Source: an uncultured Candidatus Actinomarina sp. (GTDB lineage: Bacteria > Actinomycetota > Acidimicrobiia > Actinomarinales > Actinomarinaceae). From it: 64,000 nt of DNA. Shown one piece after another: positions 60,119 through 64,000 of the stretch. A model generated the notes under the pieces. That model did no database searches and had not been told where the DNA came from. It worked only from the letters and a program-made list of their open reading frames with translations. Both the position numbers and the translations under genes were made by a program. Each line of letters starts with the position of its first letter. The first letter of the stretch is position 1. The stretch covers positions 1-64,000 of the forward strand of contig CABYLQ010000001.1 in the NCBI GenBank assembly GCA_902519845.1, in the 5' to 3' direction.

Positions 60119-61903
60119 ATGGCTGTTAATTACAAAGCTCCAGTTAAAGATGTCATTTTCGCTTTTGAAGTTCTAAATTCTTACGAAACATTACAAAAAA
60201 TAAATAGGTTTAGCGAATTTGGTCCAGATATTGCAGTGCCAGCAATAGAAGAGTGTGCTAAATTTGCGGAAGAAGTACTAGCGCCAATAAATTCTATTGG
60301 AGATACTCATGGTGCAACATTTAATGACGGTGAAGTTATTATGCCACCTGGATTTAAAGAGGCATATGAAAAATTCACTAAAGCAGGATGGGCTTCAATG
60401 TCTCTACCAAATGAAATAGGTGGTGGTGGTATGCCATATACACTTTCAGGTGGAACTTTAGAAATATTATGTGCGGCTAATATGTCTTTTGTCCTTGGTC
60501 CCGGACTAAGCATAGGTGCAATTTCAGGAATAAATTTTAATGCTAGTGAGGATCAGAAGATTAAGTTCCTTCCAAAATTGGTATCTGGAGAGTGGACAGG
60601 GACTATGAACCTAAGTGAACCTCAATCAGGATCTGACTTAAATAACATAACTACCAAAGCAGAACCCCAAGAAGATGGAAGTTACAAACTGACAGGAACA
60701 AAAATATGGATTGGGTCAGGTGAACATAACTTATCTGAAAATATTATCCACCTAGTACTTGCAAGAATTCCGGGAGCTCCAGAAGGCTCAAAAGGCATAT
60801 CAATGTTTATAGTTCCAAAGATTTTGATAAATAAAGATGATTCTTTGGGAGACAAAAATAATGTAAATTGTATTTCAATAGAAGAAAAATTAGGTATACA
60901 TGGTAGCCCTACATGTGTAATGGAATATAAAGAATCCCTAGGTTATCTAGTCGGAGAAGAAAATCGAGGTCTTCATTATATGTTTACAACAATTAATGAA
61001 GCCAGAATTCGAGCTGGGGGTCATGGTTTAGCATGCACAATAGGAGCCTTCCAAGGTGCTGCTCAATATGCAAGGGATAGAGCTCAAGGTAGACCGGTTG
61101 GGATGTCAAAAGAAGATGCTAAAAAGTCTTCAATTATAGACCATGCCGATGTCAGAAGAATGCTTATGACAATTAAATCATACTCTGATGCCATGAGGTA
61201 TATGATGTATGACAATCAAATGATGCTCGATCTTTCATATTTTGGTGAAGGCGAGCTTAAAGAATTTGGAGAAGAACGATGTGGCATATTAACACCTATA
61301 TCTAAAGCTTGGATCTCAGATTTAAGTGTTGAACTTACTTCGATAGCTATACAGGTTTATGGCGGTATGGGATACGTAGAAGAAACAGGTATTGCACAAT
61401 ATTTCAGAGACGCAAGAATAGCCCCAATTTATGCAGGAACAAATGGGATTCAAGCTTTAGATTTAATGTTTAGAAAAATTAGTTTAGACAAGGGTAAACC
61501 AACATATAAGCTTTTTGATGATATGTACGAAGTTTCTAAAGAATTAAAAAATGAAGATAACTTATGTAATCTTGGTCAGATTCTAAAGAAACACATTGAT
61601 GACCTAAAGGAAGCTACAGAACACATGCTTTCTATATTAAATAACGGTGAATTATCTGAAGCAAGTGGAGCTGCGACACCGTATCTTAAAATTTTTGGTC
61701 AGGTTTTAGGTGGATATTATATGGGAAAAGCAGCACTGATTGCGAATAAAAAAACAAAAGAAGACAATGATGAATTTTATTCAGATAAGCTAATTCTTTC
61801 TAAGTTCTATATCGAACAGCTACTTCCTTTAACAAGCGGATACTTAACGTCTGTTAAATCAGGAAGTGAGGACTTATTTAAAATTAAGTCATCAAACATT
61901 TAA
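60119..61903 (+). CDS. Acyl-CoA dehydrogenase, long form
   Basis: FAD enzyme of fatty-acid or related acyl-CoA oxidation. Domains follow the family: helical N-terminal (about 40-155), beta middle with GTMNLSEPQSGSDL and GTKIWIGSGEH, helical C-terminal with QVYGGMGYVEETG and APIYAGTNGIQALD (catalytic acid region). An extra C-terminal domain brings it to 594 residues, like actinobacterial FadE5-type enzymes. Seemingly leaderless ATG after a TA-rich stretch. The acyl substrate is not predictable. Confidence 0.9.
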   Translation: MAVNYKAPVKDVIFAFEVLNSYETLQKINRFSEFGPDIAVPAIEECAKFAEEVLAPINSIGDTHGATFNDGEVIMPPGFKEAYEKFTKAGWASMSLPNEIGGGGMPYTLSGGTLEILCAANMSFVLGPGLSIGAISGINFNASEDQKIKFLPKLVSGEWTGTMNLSEPQSGSDLNNITTKAEPQEDGSYKLTGTKIWIGSGEHNLSENIIHLVLARIPGAPEGSKGISMFIVPKILINKDDSLGDKNNVNCISIEEKLGIHGSPTCVMEYKESLGYLVGEENRGLHYMFTTINEARIRAGGHGLACTIGAFQGAAQYARDRAQGRPVGMSKEDAKKSSIIDHADVRRMLMTIKSYSDAMRYMMYDNQMMLDLSYFGEGELKEFGEERCGILTPISKAWISDLSVELTSIAIQVYGGMGYVEETGIAQYFRDARIAPIYAGTNGIQALDLMFRKISLDKGKPTYKLFDDMYEVSKELKNEDNLCNLGQILKKHIDDLKEATEHMLSILNNGELSEASGAATPYLKIFGQVLGGYYMGKAALIANKKTKEDNDEFYSDKLILSKFYIEQLLPLTSGYLTSVKSGSEDLFKIKSSNI

Positions 61904-63652
61904 TTACTCGAGCAGCATTCCTTCAAAGTTACTAATTTCATTTGTTTTTTTAATAATATTTTCTAACTCTTTTCTTAAAGTTGGTATCGGATCTTTTGTT
62001 AATTTTATTTTTTTGTCTTTTTCAAGCTCTATTCTGACATTCACATTCTCGTCTTCACATAGATCAATAAAATCTTCTCTTTGATGAGCACCTCTACTCT
62101 CTTTTCTACTTAATGCGCTCATCAATGTAGCTTCTGAAGAGATAAGAGATGCCTCTAAATCCAACGCAAGCATTAAATCTTGATAACCTTCAGAATCAGG
62201 ACGTACATCAAGATTTTTAGATGCTTCTTTAAGGCTATCTATTTCAGACAAACCTTTAATTAATTTTTTTTCATTCTTAACAACACCACCATATTCCCAC
62301 ATAATATTTCTTAAAGATCTTTGAAGAGGTCTTGCAACTTCAGATCCATTTCTTATCAATGAATTAAGGTTTTCATGTGCTTGCTCTATTGCCTTTTTAG
62401 ACCTAACTTGAACTTCAATTTCTTTTGATCGTTTTGTCGCTGCAGCCCCAGCTCTTTTTCCAAAAATAAGAATTTCAGCTAGTGAATTGCCCCCAAGTCT
62501 ATTTGCACCGTGTAGTCCTGCTGTAACTTCTCCAGCAGCATACAGCCCATCAACTCCCGTCCAATGATCATGCGGAGTAACAACGATACCTCCCATTGAA
62601 TAATGTGCTGTAGGTGAAACTTCCATTGGACTTTTTGAGATATCAATCATTAATGTATCTAGAAATTGTCTATACATTCTTGGAAGTTTTTCAATGATAA
62701 AATCTTTACTTTTATGACTGATGTCAAGATAAACACCCCCATTTGGAGATCCTCTTCCTTCAACAATTTCTGTATAATTAGCCATTGCAACTCTGTCTCG
62801 GGTTGATAGCTCCATCCTTTCTTTATCGTAATTTGCCATGAATCTATCACCGTCACTGTTAATTAGCTTTCCACCCTCACCTCTAACAGCTTCAGTTACT
62901 AAAGTTCCTGCCATCTCTTCTGGTATAACCATTCCAGTTGGGTGAAATTGAACCATTTCCATATCACTTAATTTACAACCAGCCTTTAAACCTAAGTAAA
63001 ATCCATCACCTGTATTTTCATTTCTCCTTGATGAGCTTTTTCTCCATAATCTTGTGTGACCTCCTGCAGCAACAATGACAGAATCTGCTAAGTAAACGGT
63101 TCTTTCTCCGCTTTGAATATCAAATGCCATTGCACCAAAACATACATTGTCATCAACCAATAGATCAGAAACATATTGGGAATCTAAAATGGGTATATCA
63201 AGACTTTTTGCTTTATTTATTAATGCAAAAAGTATTGATCTTCCTGTATAGTCACCCGAGTAACAAGTTCTTCTGTATGTGTGAGCACCAAAAAACCTTT
63301 GGTCAATTTTGCCGTTATCAAGTTTTGCAAAGTTGGCACCCCAATTATCAATTTCTTCAACAAGCTGGGGAGATTCTTTAGCCATAAGCTCAACAACCTC
63401 TGGCTCAGATAGTCCATAGCCTTCAATATATGTATCTGCAAAATGTTGTTCCCAAGAATCTTCTTGATCGACATTTCCAAATGCAGCATTTATACCTCCA
63501 GCGGCAAGGACCGTATGAACATCAGTTCTTTGTCTTTTGCCAAGTACAGTAACATCCATTCCTTCTTGTTTAGCTTCAATTGCTGCTCTGAGACCAGCTC
63601 CTCCACTACCAATAATTAATACATTTGAAATCTGAGTTGAGTGTTTATTCAT
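61904..63652 (-). CDS. sdhA: Succinate dehydrogenase/fumarate reductase flavoprotein subunit
   Basis: FAD-bearing catalytic subunit of complex II. The FAD motif VLIIGSGGAGLRAAIEAK is at the N-terminus, the active-site region has MVQFHPTGMVIPE, TEAVRGEGG and SPTAHYSMGGI, and GANRLGGNSLAEI binds the flavin near 390. A His in GAHTYRRTCYSGD may be the covalent FAD site. 582 residues is normal. The iron-sulfur and membrane subunits are not adjacent: downstream lies a convergent acyl-CoA dehydrogenase and upstream a divergent ogt. Confidence 0.87.
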   Translation of the reverse strand: MNKHSTQISNVLIIGSGGAGLRAAIEAKQEGMDVTVLGKRQRTDVHTVLAAGGINAAFGNVDQEDSWEQHFADTYIEGYGLSEPEVVELMAKESPQLVEEIDNWGANFAKLDNGKIDQRFFGAHTYRRTCYSGDYTGRSILFALINKAKSLDIPILDSQYVSDLLVDDNVCFGAMAFDIQSGERTVYLADSVIVAAGGHTRLWRKSSSRRNENTGDGFYLGLKAGCKLSDMEMVQFHPTGMVIPEEMAGTLVTEAVRGEGGKLINSDGDRFMANYDKERMELSTRDRVAMANYTEIVEGRGSPNGGVYLDISHKSKDFIIEKLPRMYRQFLDTLMIDISKSPMEVSPTAHYSMGGIVVTPHDHWTGVDGLYAAGEVTAGLHGANRLGGNSLAEILIFGKRAGAAATKRSKEIEVQVRSKKAIEQAHENLNSLIRNGSEVARPLQRSLRNIMWEYGGVVKNEKKLIKGLSEIDSLKEASKNLDVRPDSEGYQDLMLALDLEASLISSEATLMSALSRKESRGAHQREDFIDLCEDENVNVRIELEKDKKIKLTKDPIPTLRKELENIIKKTNEISNFEGMLLE

Positions 63653-63715
63653 ATTATTACGAATTTTATATTTGATCCGTAAATATCAATAATCGTCACG
63701 TTATATACTTATCAA

Positions 63716-64000
63716 GTGGAGTTATTTGGAACTAATTTTGAAAAACTTGTTTGGAACGAAATATCTAAAATTCCTTATGGTAATACTACAACCTATAAAG
63801 AAATTGCAATAAAGATTGGTCATCCCAATTCATCAAGAGCAGTTGCAAATGCATGTGGCAAAAATCCATACCCAATTAATATTCCCTGTCATAGAGTTAT
63901 AAGATCAGATGGCAAGATAGGAGGATACAGTGGTCCCGGTGGTGTTACACAAAAGAAAAAACTTTTAGAAAAAGAAGACTTGAAACAAACTTTTAACAAT
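63716..64000 (+). CDS. ogt: Methylated-DNA-protein cysteine methyltransferase, 3' end outside window
   Basis: Suicide repair protein that takes alkyl groups from O6 of guanine. The 95 codons present contain IPYGNTTTYKEIA, the Arg finger region SSRAVANACGKNP and the active-site IPCHRV, followed by GGYSGPGGV. The N-terminal domain of Ada-type proteins is missing, so this is the short form. Start GTG at 63716, divergent from sdhA. The reading frame is open at the window edge, so the gene is incomplete here. Confidence 0.9.
   Translation, partial: MELFGTNFEKLVWNEISKIPYGNTTTYKEIAIKIGHPNSSRAVANACGKNPYPINIPCHRVIRSDGKIGGYSGPGGVTQKKKLLEKEDLKQTFNN

Noticed and set aside
1-64000. tRNA, rRNA, insertion sequence or prophage
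   Set aside because: No T-loop-like sequences with matching acceptor stems, no rRNA segments, no transposase or integrase frames were seen in the gaps.

Overview
The window is about one third G+C and carries the replication-origin neighbourhood of a bacterial chromosome. Gene order from cca through a NUDIX gene, trxB, a CwlM-like gene, parB, parA, rsmG, jag, yidC, yidD, rnpA, rpmH, dnaA, dnaN, a DciA/DUF721 gene, gyrB and gyrA to a DUF3566 gene is the arrangement known from Actinobacteria. Combined with the low G+C, very tight packing, many apparently leaderless starts and CMRxxG/PDP-type lipoproteins, this suggests a streamlined marine actinobacterium, possibly of the Candidatus Actinomarina type. 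That placement is inference from gene order and composition; no 16S gene or tRNA gene is visible in the window.

Left part (1-16.6 kb): a FtsX-type ABC exporter; a short leader peptide rich in Trp codons with a terminator/antiterminator, placed in front of a PEP-synthase-like phosphotransferase; a zinc uptake operon (znuA-znuC-znuB plus a 2H phosphoesterase) divergent from a Fur-family regulator, with a Fur-type palindrome between them; an unknown membrane protein; a Ste24-type protease; a cis-prenyltransferase; an Xaa-Pro aminopeptidase; argR with two ARG-box-like palindromes; and the CCA-adding enzyme.

Origin part (16.6-32.5 kb): transcription diverges from the rpmH-dnaA gap. A perfect parS site lies inside rsmG. 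recF is missing between dnaN and dciA. DnaA carries unusual residues at the base-reading positions, and no perfect DnaA box was seen. GyrA has a Lys/Ala/Pro-rich N-terminal tail encoded by a 30-bp tandem repeat. The CwlM-like protein appears to have lost every amidase zinc and catalytic residue.

Right part (32.5-64 kb): a cobalamin riboswitch precedes a membrane-anchored BtuF-like lipoprotein, a DUF2090 aldolase-like gene and a PPi-type phosphofructokinase. A second cluster holds four related cysteine-repeat lipoproteins around a MacAB-like exporter, followed by a degenerate metalloprotease. Next come a set of micro-membrane-protein genes, including a tandem paralogous pair joined by a GTGA overlap inside a hairpin; Ndh; MgtE; a TPP-riboswitch-controlled sodium:solute symporter with an S9 peptidase; EamA; a uracil-DNA glycosylase; CbiM; several alpha/beta hydrolases; a heme-dependent N-demethylase-like protein; a deoxyribosyltransferase; a SAM-riboswitch-controlled metY-metX pair; a long acyl-CoA dehydrogenase; an SdhA-type flavoprotein; and the start of an ogt gene cut by the window edge. 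No insertion sequence, prophage or CRISPR array was seen.
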